A DNA stretch of 64,000 nt from Branchiostoma floridae (lineage: Eukaryota; Chordata; Leptocardii; Amphioxiformes; Branchiostomatidae). Below the pieces are notes generated by a model, which ran no database searches, was not told the DNA's origin, and was given only the letters and a program-made list of their open reading frames with translations. Location: NCBI RefSeq assembly GCF_000003815.2, contig NC_049997.1:7598707-7662706 (forward strand). The letters are read 5' to 3'. This document shows, in pieces, positions 35,316 through 44,658 of this stretch. Both the position numbers and the translations under genes were made by a program. How positions within the stretch are numbered: the stretch's first letter is position 1; each line of letters begins with the position of its first letter.

Positions 35316-37631
35316 AGAGAGAGAGAGAGAGAGACGCTACTGAAAATATAACCTCAATGAATGTTTCATGGCAGTAATAAGGCAATACCATGCCTCCAAC
35401 GTTGCTGAACATAGCAAAGAACCCAATTGAAAGGCGACAGGAATAAGTGAATCAAACTACAACATCTCACCAGCAGTTGGCTCTTCAAAGTCGAATATGG
35501 CGAAGAAGATGGTGTTGTCTTGTATGCAGGTTTCTGATGTGATGAGTCGAGCTGCCTCCAGCACCGCGGCCATGCCTGACCCGTTATCGTCTCGTCCCGG
35601 CCTGTTCTTGTCCGTGTCCAGGTCAGCCGTGAGGCAGATGGGCCTGTCCAGTCCCGTGCCTGTGTTCCTTCCCGGCCACATGGCGAAGATGTTTGTGCCT
35701 GTGTACTGGTGGAGAGATCAACATACGATTAGATCGAGCTACTGAACGTTATGTTCAGATGGCACGGTGAAAAGGCTTTGACCCCTAGCTGGGGTGGAGT
35801 AATGTATCAAAAATGTTTCTCATGAATAAAAGGTCCTCATTTTCATAAATTATATCAGTTGATTATCTTCCCTACCCAAATAACACAATTTGTTTAAAGT
35901 CTGAAAGCTATCAGCAAATCACGCTGTTATGGCCGGCTGATTTACAAGATATATCTAATGAGACTATAACACTGTTATTATAGGCAGCTATAACACAGGT
36001 AGGTCCCCCCCCCTCATTAATACTAATAACCTGATCACGTCCCCATATTTTGAACCTCCGCGCGGCCGAGTAACTTGTGGCAGTTGTTCATGTTGTATGT
36101 TTCCCAAGAACCCCTATCAAAGTTCATGGTACATGCACAAGTTCATCCTAGGTCATTTGCTGACCTTGAAGCAAAGGCGTTTGCTTAACCCTAGCTTGGT
36201 TGAAGTTGAACTTGACATTACGGAACGTGACGGCAAGTCTGAAAAGTCAATATTTTCCTTCTCGTGTCCAGAGTACATGTTAGTATTCTCGTACACTAGG
36301 TACGTATTCTGAAACAATAAGCCATCAAAACAAGTCGAACACACCTTAGGCCACGTCGTATTAATTTTATGGGTGACATCTTCCAGAGACCCCAAAAGTA
36401 ATGCGAGCGGGCGAAAAATCCACCAAAAATAAAATAACAGTTCTCCTAAACCGCAGGAATTAACATCCAGATCATTTTTTCCTAGGCCTGACTTGTCTTA
36501 TGCTTAACTCCAGACTGCTAGAGACAATAGTCGCTATTTCAATCATGTTTGTACTGTCATTCTTGTTTGAACAAGGATGGTGCGTACCCCATGCCCTGAC
36601 CATGTGCCCCTTACCCTGGAGAGCAGGGCCTCAGGTAAGCATGACATTCTGATTGATATAGGGCAACATGTGGCCACATCTTTTTTTTAGGACAGGCGAA
36701 AATCAATTCGCGTGCAGATAATATCAAGCGGCAATTAGAAATGTGAAAAAAATACGTACAACATTGACGGGGCGAAGAAGAAAAAACGACACATTGAGAA
36801 CATATCACTACAGATAACAGATTTCTTTCTTCACCTTTCTGATTCAAAGTAATGTACATTTTCACATTTCAATGTACATGGTAAAAGTTATGAATATTTG
36901 TTTCTATTCTAATGAAATAATGTATAAGAAGATATGTTACATTTCCATGCATAGGGCACAAGAATATGGTAATAATATGCCAGGAAAATCGGAAAGTAGA
37001 GCAAGTTGAGGTCTCCAAATGCAAATACCTTGTTCTCTCCCTGAAAGTTCCACTCCCAGGTTATCAGTCCATAGCTGCGGAAAGTGTCGCTCACGAACTT
37101 TTTTGCAGCTGTCTTCCCAGCCGGGTTGGTCACGTGATGACGGTTGGTGCTAAAATGGTCTTCCAGGAGTTTCCTCAGGTTGTTGACGTCACTCTTCTGG
37201 CAGGAGACATCCGTCGTTGCTAGGCAACAGGAAACGCTTAGATTTATTTTGCAGTTTGCATTGATGTCAATACATCAACCATGCGCACATAACCATCGAA
37301 ATTTTGAAGCTTTTAAGTACAATTCATACTAGTCTGCAGGCGTCCACCTGTTAAGGTTTCTGCCTTAAAAGTCATTGATACATCTGTTTTTTCATCATCA
37401 TCATCATCATCATAATTAATTTCCACTGTCCTTTGTTCGAACACACACGCCCTCCCATCCAATTCCAGCCATTCTAAGTAAGGTCCCGCTCAACTGGTCT
37501 TTTGTCTGATGCGACATCATACGTTATAAAGACCTTTGGACATCATTATGATAAAGATTGTGATGATAGATTAAAATTTACTGACCTGCTGTTAATAGAG
37601 CAACAGTAACGGTTAACAGCCGCAAAGTCAT
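22717..37631 (-). CDS. M28-like type I membrane protein, copy 2 (549 aa; Glu-Glu pair kept)
   Basis: Coding exons in transcript order: 37631-37586, 37219-37029, 35705-35471, 35024-34834, 33669-33514, 32856-32706, 32258-32106, 30835-30665, 24498-24401, 24034-23929, 23502-23409 and 22774-22717 (TAG). The first eleven exons match copy 1 in length to the base, and all phases agree. Layout: signal peptide (MTLRLL... to ~18), M28-like domain with ADLD (106-109), GRDDNGSG (116-123), FDFEEPTAG with Glu153-Glu154, and ITLD (196-199), a beta-rich region, a membrane helix (~506-529) and a tail RRRGYEGVQKPLIGNEGKP. The Glu-Glu pair of M28 enzymes is present. However, the first metal-ligand His is Asp and the last is not evident, so activity is uncertain. 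The 6.2-kb intron 30664-24499 holds a large foldback structure. The protein should sit at the cell surface or in the secretory pathway (inference). Confidence 0.9.
23286..23356 (-). repeat. tRNA-like SINE head
   Basis: On the minus strand TGTGGCGCAACGGCTAGAGC (A-box region) is followed by GAGTTCGATACTC (B box, 23296-23308) at tRNA-like spacing, with an insertion-rich middle. It is embedded in an intron of M28-like copy 2, near its 3' end. Not a functional tRNA: acceptor and anticodon stems do not pair well by eye. Confidence 0.55.
24642..25545. repeat. left inverted arm: 70-bp minisatellite, ~12.5 units
   Basis: GTACTTCTTG recurs every 70-71 bp from 24661. Unit landmarks are GGTATAATAAAGGGATAAG, ACCCCCGATATCCCA and TTTTTGCCAATAG. 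The array is the reverse complement of the one at 28539-29614. Its outer end reads TTAACCCTTTTTTATACCAG, and the outer end of the right arm reads, inverted, TTAAACCCATTTTATACCAG. Long frames through it on the minus strand are artefacts of a unit whose length is near a multiple of three. Confidence 0.92.
25557..25640. repeat. (GTAGA)n microsatellite
   Basis: About sixteen GTAGA/GCAGA pentamers lie between the left minisatellite arm and the CACTA-like element. Confidence 0.95.
25870..26575 (-). pseudogene. spliceable ORF fragment inside the CACTA-like element
   Basis: Three minus-strand segments join in frame across canonical sites. The first runs ~26575-26428 (contains VKRLCKLCKVPSRPVRWHV) and ends at donor gtaagt. 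The second is 26216-26174 (reads VAAASRYRTKNLKK) and ends at donor gtgagt. The third is 25993-25870, after acceptor ttctctttcag, and stops with TGA inside the terminal repeat. Phases are 1, then 2, and the last segment is open for 41 codons. I recognise no family. It could be a captured host-gene fragment or a remnant of the element's own gene. Confidence 0.45.
26636..27310. repeat. 72-bp minisatellite, about nine units
   Basis: The unit runs GATATTGTCCGGATATGGAC, ctatcccaaactgcaccg, then ctggggtggagtgttttga. Because 72 is a multiple of three both strands are open; plus-strand 24-residue repeats begin MDLSQTAPLGWSVLTELCS. Identity between units is very high, with three units carrying ATTATCC in place of ATTGTCC. 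It is part of the CACTA-like element. Confidence 0.93.
28539..29614. repeat. right inverted arm: 69-70-bp minisatellite, ~15 units
   Basis: The unit has CTATTGGCAAAAAGATGGG, then GGGGGTCTTATCCCTTTATT and ataccaaagagtgtttcaa. It is the reverse complement of the 24642-25545 array. Outer flank at 29644-29664 reads CTGGTATAAAATGGGTTTAA. The 174-codon frame at 28638-29162 is an array artefact. Confidence 0.92.
29665..30110. other. unique-looking intron sequence
   Basis: Intron of M28-like copy 2 between exons 30665-30835 and 24401-24498. No exon, repeat or structured RNA recognised. Confidence 0.4.
30111..30293. repeat. MITE family M2, copy 1
   Basis: Inverted ends GGTAGTATCTCACTGCAC and GTGCAGTGAGATACCACC. 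The interior (gaaaattcgttctttatctc, ttcgttgagtac) recurs in reverse orientation at 32336-32584. Non-coding. Confidence 0.8.
30965..31125 (-). repeat. 5S rRNA-like SINE fragment
   Basis: On the minus strand the block ACCCGATCCCTCGATCTC, then AGTACTTGGATGGGGGACC, follows the order and spacing of the internal promoter of 5S rRNA (CCCGATCTCGTC ... AGTACTTGGATGGGAGACC). The rest does not pair as 5S RNA. A SINE with a 5S-derived head is likelier than a 5S gene. Confidence 0.45.
31490..31772 (+). mobile_element. decayed LINE 3'-end fragment
   Basis: Frame fragments match the LINE tail at 21110-21540 (AACCCACAAATTTTAGAAAATG, then CTTCCAAAAAAGAAGTCAA). The 3' UTR ends CTTGCAAATAAACTTCATT. It sits in the intron of M28-like copy 2 between 32106 and 30835. 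Confidence 0.65.
31915..31982 (-). repeat. tRNA-like SINE head
   Basis: On the minus strand, GCTCGAGTGGCTGGGTCAGC (A box) and GCGGATTCGTACC (B box, 31926-31938) have tRNA Leu/Ser-like spacing. There is no obvious acceptor stem, so a SINE or tRNA-derived relic is preferred. Confidence 0.5.
32336..32584. repeat. MITE family M2, copy 2 (opposite orientation)
   Basis: Ends GTGGTATCTCCCTGCACTTG and CAAGTGCAGTGAGATACCAC are inverted over ~45 bp. The interior is the reverse complement of copy 1 at 30111-30293. It sits in the intron of M28-like copy 2 between exons 32706-32856 and 32106-32258. Confidence 0.8.
33165..33345. repeat. interspersed repeat R3, copy 1
   Basis: Shares GTTTTCTAGAATTC, GACAAGCACATAAAA, CATTTTCACTTCCAG and ATTGCTTGATG(T/C)CATGACT in the same order with 48680-48880. 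Non-coding, in an intron of M28-like copy 2. Confidence 0.65.
34199..34430. repeat. foldback element with nested palindromes
   Basis: Outer arms TAGGTCGTGCGATCGTCGTA (34207-) and CTACGACGATCGCACGACCTA (to ~34420) are inverted. An inner hairpin has arms of ~38 bp around 34300-34340 and 34347-34385 (GCTGTTTTGGATCCATGTCG and complement) with a short TAATAA-type loop. CTAAGGGC and GGCCCTTAG lie at the outer edges. A MITE is likely. Confidence 0.8.
35271..35335. repeat. (GA)n microsatellite
   Basis: About 30 GA units with one CACA interruption in an intron of M28-like copy 2. Confidence 0.95.
35720..37020. other. intron of M28-like copy 2
   Basis: Between exons 37029-37219 and 35471-35705. No exon or recognised repeat; contains a C-run near 36006. 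Confidence 0.5.
37391..37414. repeat. (ATC)n microsatellite
   Basis: Eight trinucleotide units in the intron between the signal-peptide exon and exon 37029-37219 of M28-like copy 2. Confidence 0.9.
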
Positions 37632-37675
37632 CCTTTTTCTTCAGTCGTTCCACAGTCGTTGGCTGGTGTCTGAGC
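37632..37675 (-). other. 5' UTR part of exon 2, M28-like copy 2
   Basis: Extends from the ATG (37629-37631) to an acceptor at 37676-37677 (minus strand gtatctatag). Homologous to 13618-13673. Confidence 0.6.
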
Positions 37676-39250
37676 CTATAGATACGATAGTATTAAAAAT
37701 GCATCTTAGGATAACAGGCTATTGTATAGTTGCCCTGTATCTGATAGCTACAAGTTTTTCGGCTTATTTGCCACCAGTCTATCAATTCTTGTATTGAAAA
37801 CAGATAAAATTTACGCGCACCCTTGTCGTAGATCAAGCGATACTTCATGCCAACTGTTAAAGTAAACATTGTTATGTCCCCACCACGGACAAGGCTAGCG
37901 GGATGCATTAGTAATAGTCGAGGTCAAAGGTTAATGACTGAGTCACTGTCCACTACAATGGCATGTAGAGAAAGACTCACATTTCTACAAAGAAACATGT
38001 TCCCGAAAAGATACGAGAGTGTAGGAAGCTGATAGCGTGAAAGACACTAAAGAGGCCCAAAAGTTAGAAAATGTCCTCTAAAAAGTCGATTCATCTGCAC
38101 AGACCGTGTGTTTCAGATCAAAGTGCGCATGGCACAGTATGTGCCAGATAGTCACGTGAGACTGGAGGCAAAGGGCATACAAACGTCTTCTGTAGGACGG
38201 TTAGGAGGTAGGGGTTAGTAAGCTTGGTATATTTGTACACATGTTTAGCATTAATGGGTGTTGTTACGTGTGGATGAGTTAGAATCCGTCATTTCCTATA
38301 GAAGTCAGTGACTTTTCCCCTCTACTTCAATTGTCATTTTGATCGGTAGCATTAAAGTCCTTTAAACACGGAAGAGTTTATGCGATGAAAGGTGTATAAT
38401 TAAAATAGAATTGATCATAAGTTAAGTGATATCCTTAGTCTATTGATATTTGCCAAGCTTATCACCCTGACAAATTTATCTTGTAAGAAAGGAGCACAAG
38501 AAGAAAGAAAGGTCAAAAGTTGACAGCCAATCCGTAATATACGTATCATTTGATGATATTGTATGATAGTAGAGGAAAGAGTTTTCAGCAGAAGATATCA
38601 AAGAAGCTAGATTGTAAGTTGTAATGTCCATATCTTACTGAATCGCTGCCGTATCCAACCTTTTCTTTAGGAGATATCACAAAGAAAAGGTTGCAATGGT
38701 AATGTATTATTGCTTCTATGGAGTGGCAAAGAGTTATCCTAAATATCATGCATCAAGATGTTGTTAAAACGATACTAAGAACTCAAAGACAAACAGCATC
38801 TAACAGTTATGTATGTGTTTGCAAACGCTCATATGAGCTACGAAGAAAATAGACGTTATTGTGGACGATTAAAGATACTTAATCTAGCAACTAGGCAATA
38901 TATACTGGACAGTGATAGGGCTAAAAAAAAGAACAATCGCTTAAACATTTTATTATACTGTGGCACGTCGATTTAGGTTAATCGTCTGTTCTATTACAAT
39001 GAATATTGATGTATAAACTGAATGGATAACCATATCGCTGTAGGGGACAACATAAGGTCATAAAATCTGTTGTCTTCAGTGAGACAAACAACTATGTCGA
39101 AATGGCGGATCGGTATGATCTCGTGAAGTGTTTGCCATCTCTGGCGATGAGAACATAGTACTTTATAGCTACATGCTTATTGCAGCGGCGCTGTTGACAT
39201 GCGTACCTAACCCACAGTCAGTGTGACGCTAGCCGTATAGATTGTGATGT
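37676..39250. other. first intron of M28-like copy 2
   Basis: Several stretches match the first intron of copy 1, for example gtcacgtgagactgga near 38153 against 14313, and ggcatacaaacgtcttctgtag. A 13-bp-arm hairpin lies at 38656-38693 (CAACCTTTTCTTT / AAAGAAAAGGTTG). No exon seen. Confidence 0.5.
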
Positions 39251-39256
39251 ACTCAC

Positions 39257-39330
39257 TTTTTCCCTGTAAGAACGCACGCTCCTGTAGCTCTAAGGGTCCA
39301 GGTGTTGCAGAGAGGCGTGAGTTTGGAGGG
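39257..39330 (-). promoter_or_regulatory. putative non-coding first exon and core promoter, M28-like copy 2
   Basis: Begins at the shared donor (plus strand gatgtactcac ending 39256). It aligns with 14887-14990 and 20995-21109, sharing TTTGGAGGGCGTGTT with the relic and CAGGAAAGT(A/G)GGTCAT just upstream with copy 1. The upstream limit is not visible. Confidence 0.55.
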
Positions 39331-39378
39331 CGTGTTTTCTGATAACCTATCTCAGGAAAGTGGGTCATATGTATCTAA

Positions 39379-39485
39379 AGACCTTTGGCCACTGTCCGAA
39401 AGACCTTTGGCCACTGTCCGAAAACAGTGGCCGACACAGCAGAAAGACCTTTGGCCACTGTCCGAAAACAGTGGCCAAAGGTCTT
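39379..39485. promoter_or_regulatory. amplified DR1-like motif cluster upstream of M28-like copy 2
   Basis: AGACCTTTGGCCACTGTCC occurs at 39379, 39400 and 39445, and its inverse GTGGCCAAAGGTCTTT at ~39471. One further partial copy lies at 39424-39433. The same motif is single in the matching position near copy 1 (15039) and the relic (21579). The last two copies form a hairpin. Regulatory function is inferred from conservation and position upstream of the first exon. Confidence 0.5.
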
Positions 39486-41093
39486 TGCTGATCTTTCTTG
39501 TCTCGTGTCACAAAACGCCCCTATCAATTTACGAACGAAATAAACAAAGTGCTTCTTTCCTAGAACGTCATCGTTATGGAATAAGCTTCCACATACTTGC
39601 TTCCCTGTGGGGTACAATCTGAAACTATATAATAAGTCAATATAGTACTAGTATTGTAACCCAAAACCTGGTGAATCCTAAGTAAAGAAAAAAGAATAGC
39701 CAATATAGCCACCCCCTTTGCACCGGATCCCGCAGAGGATGTAGCCGAGAATGTAGCCCCGGGCGGGCTCCGAAGCCACAATCTTGCCCCGGTGGCTTGA
39801 TCTGGCCATGGCTTGCCGCATACTGTGCACCCCACGGTGTACCCCACGGGTAGGTCACGGCGACCATTTGTTAACGGGTCCCGAGACGATTTTAACTCTG
39901 ACTTAAAATGAACACAGGGTCCGGCCGTACTCAAATATATCACAAGAGTCGAAGTGCCCCCAACAGCCCGTAAACTGCCCTGCAGGGCCCCTTCTTCCAA
40001 TTGGGACCATCCCAATTGGGATCATAGCCTAGGCAATGTTTAAAGTGTCTCCTACTGCCAATGAAGATTCATATACTGTCTGCAGAGTATATTATAATTT
40101 TTTCTAATATAATGTCGGCGTAGTTTCCTTTGGAATATTTGGCTGGTGCCGGTTGAATAGCAGATTGTTTAGTAACTGGCTAAAGTGAATAATTTAGCCA
40201 ACTGAGAGTGAGACGGCTGTCTACACTATGTCTACACATTGTTTATACCTAAGAGGCCACATATATTGAATTTCAGGGTAAACTCGTAGCTATAATTGTG
40301 TAGCTGATCACTTCAGACTAGGAAGTAAATTGTTATGACTTTATTTACATCACTCATCTTCCCATGTAGATGGTACGCATCAGGTTGATGAAGTGCTCTA
40401 GTTACGTTATACACCTATAGCATATGCTGAGAATACTACAAATCAGTTAAGATTAAACATGAAATACGATTTTGAGCAATTAATCTTGCAAGTAAACTGC
40501 CTTGAATTTGTGAAGATTTTTCCCACGTGCATGTCATATTTCAAGTCTTCTGTGTGGCCAAACTACGGTAGTCGGTCAAAAGGACTACTAATCTTTTCTT
40601 TTTCATATACTGATACAAAGGTATACAAATCAATGTCTTCTAATTTACAAAGTTTCAAAGTTATACACTTAATTACCTGTACAAGATGTCGACCATCTGC
40701 TTCACATATTCTAAGCTCCAACCCTATCGCGGTGTTGTTTTCTATTATTTCTATTAAGTCAACCGAAGCGATATTGATTTCCGACAACCTTTGACCGGGC
40801 GGCACATTTGCATAAAGTCACCAGTACATGGTGATTGACTCAGATAGACTGAGTCAAGTTCAGTCCAAAATTCCAGCGAGTAGGTTTTCTTTTAGTTGGC
40901 GAGCAATTTAATTCAGTGCAATTCAATTTAGAGCCTGACCTAGACTTCGTTGTTGGTAGTTAAAGTTTAAGATAAGTTTTGGATTAACAATTTGTATGAT
41001 GACATTTTGGAAATTTCTACGGGTTAGTATTGCTGTAGACGGTCATGGACATCAGTGGCCCATTGTCTGTCCCTGTTAGGTTTTATAGCTGTG
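39486..41093. other. intergenic, no gene recognised
   Basis: 39700-40020 is GC-richer and contains CCAATTGGGA twice. Short ORFs at 40459-40805 on both strands have no recognisable family or splice context. The LRR gene's 3' UTR should lie just left of 41094. Confidence 0.4.
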
Positions 41094-42737
41094 CTACAAA
41101 TTGCTACAGGCATCTGCCGGTATCTCATACAGGCCAGCCATATGCTGGCTTTCACACAGGTCATCTGCTGGACTCTCATACAAGGTATCTGCTGGCTTTT
41201 CGAAATCATATGTTTCATCTGCTGGCTTCTTATACACGTAAAAGGTATCTGCTGGCTTATCATACATGTGCAAAGCATCTGCTGGTTTCTCATATAGGCC
41301 TTTTCCTGGCTTCGTACACAAGGCATCTGCTGGGGTCTCATATAGGGGATCAGCACATGGATGGGGTGGGGGAAGTGGGGGAGACTCGTGTAGGGGCCTG
41401 TTTCTATCGGGAGGGTAACTCGTTTTCCTCGTCAGAGTCCGTGGACACGCACCCTTAGGTGCCACTGGGTTCTTTGTTGGTGGTTCAACATGCACATCTA
41501 CCTGAAGCTGTGAGGCAACCATATTTGATGAACTTCTGCCATCCAATATTTCAGTGGTATCCTCAATCGGCACCCGACCTGTCTGATCTTCACCGCTGAT
41601 GATTACAGTGGCTGTGGCTTTTGCGTTGCTGAAAACTGCTTTCGAATCTTGACCTGAATCGTGACTACTCACCCTCCTCTTCCACAAGATTGCGATAGCG
41701 GTGATAACGAGGGCAGTGCCGCCTAATGAAGCACAGACGGAGCCAATAACAACTGGGAGGGAGACTTTGGGGACAGATTCTTTATAACCGTTAACTTTCG
41801 GTATATCTGAAGTATCAGTTACTGTAAAACGTGAAGTTTTAACTGTGCAGGTGGAGCATACGTATACAGGGTGTGTTGTTGAAGCAGGATTGCTCTCTGT
41901 GCTGCCAAATGAAGACAATGCCGACGCTTCTGGTGTTGTGAAGGATGGTTGGGTATAATGATCAGCGGACATCACTGACATGGTTGTTTGTTTACAGACC
42001 AGGTCATGAGGATCCACATCTTTGAGCTTTTGCCTAAGTAGGCTGGTAGGTTTGGCACACGTTAACTGGTCTTCAAATGAAGCAGACCCTGTCATTTTCG
42101 ATCTGAAGGGCGCCATCCCACAGTCGCACTGCAAGGGATTGCCGTTTATAATTACTGAACCGATATATGTCAATATATCATATGCTGACATGGGAAGAGT
42201 AGATATTTTGTTTGAGTTCAGGAACAAAGTTTGGAGATTGGTTAGATTCGAAAATGCACTAAATGTAATGCTTACTATTTGGTTGTGCTGCAGGTACAAA
42301 CTTCGGAGATGGAAAAGATTCGAGAATGCACGAGATTGAATGTTTGTGATCTGATTTGATGCCAGAATCAAATAAGCAAGCTTGGGCAGTCTTGAAAACG
42401 CACCAGAATGAATCTTTGTGATCTGATTTAACTCAAGACTTAAAGATGTCAGCAGAGGCAGATGCGGGAAAGGGTCCAGGTTACGGATACGATTTTCCCG
42501 TAACGTAACATATACCAGATTCCTATATCTTAAGAGCTCATTCGCTTTTGTAATCTGATTACGTGTCAATTCCAAATGAGAAATGGATGTTGGCAGGGTC
42601 TGAGGGATGCTGGTGAGGCCCATCCCGATGCAGGTACAGCGTGAGGTTGATGTACAGCTGCAGTCAGCTTCTAGCGTGTTGAGTTCCTTCAGGATGATTA
42701 GAAGGCAAATCAACAGGCGCTGTATCATCCGCCCCAT
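41094..42737 (-). CDS. LRR transmembrane receptor with multi-YxxP cytoplasmic tail (547 aa)
   Basis: A single uninterrupted coding exon. Layout: signal peptide (1-~24), LRRNT-like Cys cluster (26-36, CSCTSTSRCTC), about six leucine-rich repeats (52-200; repeated L..N.I pattern), LRRCT (NPLQCDC at 200-206, with Cys227 and Cys248), a Ser/Thr-rich stalk (250-323), a membrane helix (~326-351) and a 195-residue cytoplasmic tail. The tail has a proline-rich stretch (PPLPPPHP, 453-460). It then has seven imperfect repeats built on Y-x-x-P-A-D (465-543), including YETP, YEKP, YDKP, YKKP, YESP and YEIP. pYxxP is the known preference of Crk-family SH2 domains, so the tail may be a tyrosine-phosphorylation scaffold (inference). 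A minus-strand acceptor (cttcag at 42751-42756) precedes the ATG, so a non-coding upstream exon is likely. The LRR ectodomain is most like that of cell-surface adhesion or immune-type LRR receptors; the ligand is unknown. Confidence 0.92.
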   Translation of the reverse strand: MGRMIQRLLICLLIILKELNTLEADCSCTSTSRCTCIGMGLTSIPQTLPTSISHLELTRNQITKANELLRYRNLVYVTLRENRIRNLDPFPHLPLLTSLSLELNQITKIHSGAFSRLPKLAYLILASNQITNIQSRAFSNLFHLRSLYLQHNQIVSITFSAFSNLTNLQTLFLNSNKISTLPMSAYDILTYIGSVIINGNPLQCDCGMAPFRSKMTGSASFEDQLTCAKPTSLLRQKLKDVDPHDLVCKQTTMSVMSADHYTQPSFTTPEASALSSFGSTESNPASTTHPVYVCSTCTVKTSRFTVTDTSDIPKVNGYKESVPKVSLPVVIGSVCASLGGTALVITAIAILWKRRVSSHDSGQDSKAVFSNAKATATVIISGEDQTGRVPIEDTTEILDGRSSSNMVASQLQVDVHVEPPTKNPVAPKGACPRTLTRKTSYPPDRNRPLHESPPLPPPHPCADPLYETPADALCTKPGKGLYEKPADALHMYDKPADTFYVYKKPADETYDFEKPADTLYESPADDLCESQHMAGLYEIPADACSNL

Positions 42738-42756
42738 GTTGGCCTGTTACCTGAAG

Positions 42757-43420
42757 AGAACAAGCCTACGAGTTGATTAAACAGCCTGAAACACTGTAAG
42801 GACAGTCATTACTTTGCAGCGCGATGAAGCAAAAAAAGGCAAATCTTTTAAAAAGATGTTGAACACTTGTGCCATTCAGTACATGACTAGCATTTTGAAC
42901 TGTCAATATATTGTCTAAACTAGAACCATGTAAATGTCTATGGGATAAGGCATTATATTTCATGAAGATCAACTGTCTAGCAAAAACACGATACTTGTTA
43001 TACATAGATTCTTATCCTGAGTAAAAAAACGTTCTGACGTTGTTGAAGAGGCAGACTCTTAAAGCCACGGTCTAAGGGTTGCTGAAAAACCCCGAATGCT
43101 GACTTTAACTTTATCTTTTGCTACGGTCGAGAGTGAAGAATCTTCTTCGTGGCCTTTCACGGGCGGTTACTTTTTTACTTGTGGAGTGCTGTCTCGTTGC
43201 ATATTATTAATTACCCCGGGAAAGACGTGAATGCGCCCGCCAGTACTAGTGGCCGCGAAGGACGCAGACCTTCCCGGCATAAGAACCTGGCCAATATGAT
43301 GAAAGTGTTCCCTGCCCCTCAGACATTATAAACGCCAGCGTTCGTAGAAGGCCGTAAAAGAGGCTAGCGAAAATAGGGCGAGGAGTGCAATGCTCAACCA
43401 CTAAGAAGCATTAGCAGTCA
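42757..43420. other. upstream region of the LRR gene
   Basis: No coding exon identified. A GC-richer block at 43200-43330 could hold the promoter or a non-coding first exon of the LRR gene, but no specific signal decides it. Confidence 0.3.
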
Positions 43421-43463
43421 GTATGAGTGGGTACCGGTGCGATGTACCATTTTTTCTTGTTGT

Positions 43464-44658
43464 ACCGGTCCGAAACAAACGGACCTGAAAAAAAATCATC
43501 AGATCATGGACCCATTAGAAAATAACCAGATTATATCGGCAGGAGTATACACGTTGTGGCCCTTACCAGTTCAAAATAACAAAAGCGAAGTGGAGTAGAG
43601 TTTATAATAATTTCTAAGTTTCTACAGTCACAATTACAGAGTTTGTATGAAGATAGGATTTCAAAACGCCATTCAGGGAAGGAAAGATACTCTGCAAAAT
43701 AGATTCCTTTGTAGAAAATTTGAACACACTGTTTTGAGCATGGCCCATATACAAGTTTTTACCCAAAAAGCAGGTGCGGACCCGGATCTGATCCTTTTGA
43801 CCTAAACCGTACCTGTACTTATTATTTTGTGCCGGTGTGACAGCGATCTCGCAAATAGAAAATACTGTGACAAATTAAAAACATGTAGCTGACTTATTCC
43901 GTACCGTAGATGGTGTTAATTTATCAGTTCGCGATAGCTCTGTCTTTTTCCTCAAAAAAGTGTCTTTTTCATTTCAATGGCTTGTTTGGATCGAACCATA
44001 TAGTACCGACTTTCGAGGTATAACATCTTCAGGTAAAGAGGTGCCATATAGGTGCCAGGTAACACACCATATACGTTACTCCCCAGGTGCAGCATAGTAC
44101 CAGGTAGCGAGCCTAATATGTAGTTGCTCATGAGAACCCTCCGAGAAGCAATGTCCTTAAGGGGGACGAAAACACTGGTGGGTGGGTGGGTGGGCGAAAA
44201 CGTTAAAGGGGGGGGGGGCGAAAACACTAGTGATCTCGCCCCTCCGGGGGGCGAGATCACTGTCACACCGGTTCAAAACAAACGGGCCTGAAAAAAATCA
44301 TCAGATCATGGACCCATTAGAAAATAACCAGATTATATCGGCTGGAGTGTGCACGTTGTGGCTCTTACCGGTTCAAGAAAATAACAAAAGCGAAGTAGAG
44401 TAGAGTTTATAATAATTTCTACCAAGTTTCTACAGTCACAATTACAGAGTTTGCATGAAGATAGGATTTCAAAACGCCAGTCAGGGAAGAGAAGATACTC
44501 CGCAAAATAGATTCCTTTGTAGAAAATTTGAACACACTGTTTTGAGCATGGCTCATATACAAGTTTTTACAAAAAAAAGATCAGGTGCAGGTGCGGACCT
44601 GGACCTGATCCTTTTGACCTGAACCGTACCTGTACTTGGATTATTTTGTGTCGGTGCC
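43464..44658. repeat. ~380-bp direct repeats flanking a TIR-bounded spacer
   Basis: 43464-43838 and 44267-44658 are direct repeats with ~90% identity by eye (shared ATCATCAGATCATGGACCCA, TTGAACACACTGTTTTGAGC). The spacer 43832-44271 is bounded by inverted CCGGTGTGACAGCGATCTCGC-like ends. The outer edges carry GGGTACCGGTGC and GGTGCCCACCC. The repeats do not start TG/end CA, so this is not a clear LTR element. A DNA transposon inserted between tandem copies is likelier. Confidence 0.75.
44180..44194 (+). other. parallel G-quadruplex motif
   Basis: GGGTGGGTGGGTGGG is the four-tract, single-base-loop sequence known to give very stable parallel G-quadruplexes. A run of about ten G lies ~14 bp downstream. 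A 14-bp-arm hairpin (GTGATCTCGCCCC / GGGGCGAGATCAC) lies at 44230-44260. Confidence 0.8.

Noticed and set aside
40459-40805. Opposed 80-111-codon ORFs left of the LRR gene
   Set aside because: No recognisable family, no splice sites that connect them, and an AT-rich composition unlike nearby exons.
43464-44658. LTR retrotransposon
   Set aside because: The direct repeats lack TG/CA ends, and no primer-binding site, gag or pol frame lies between them.
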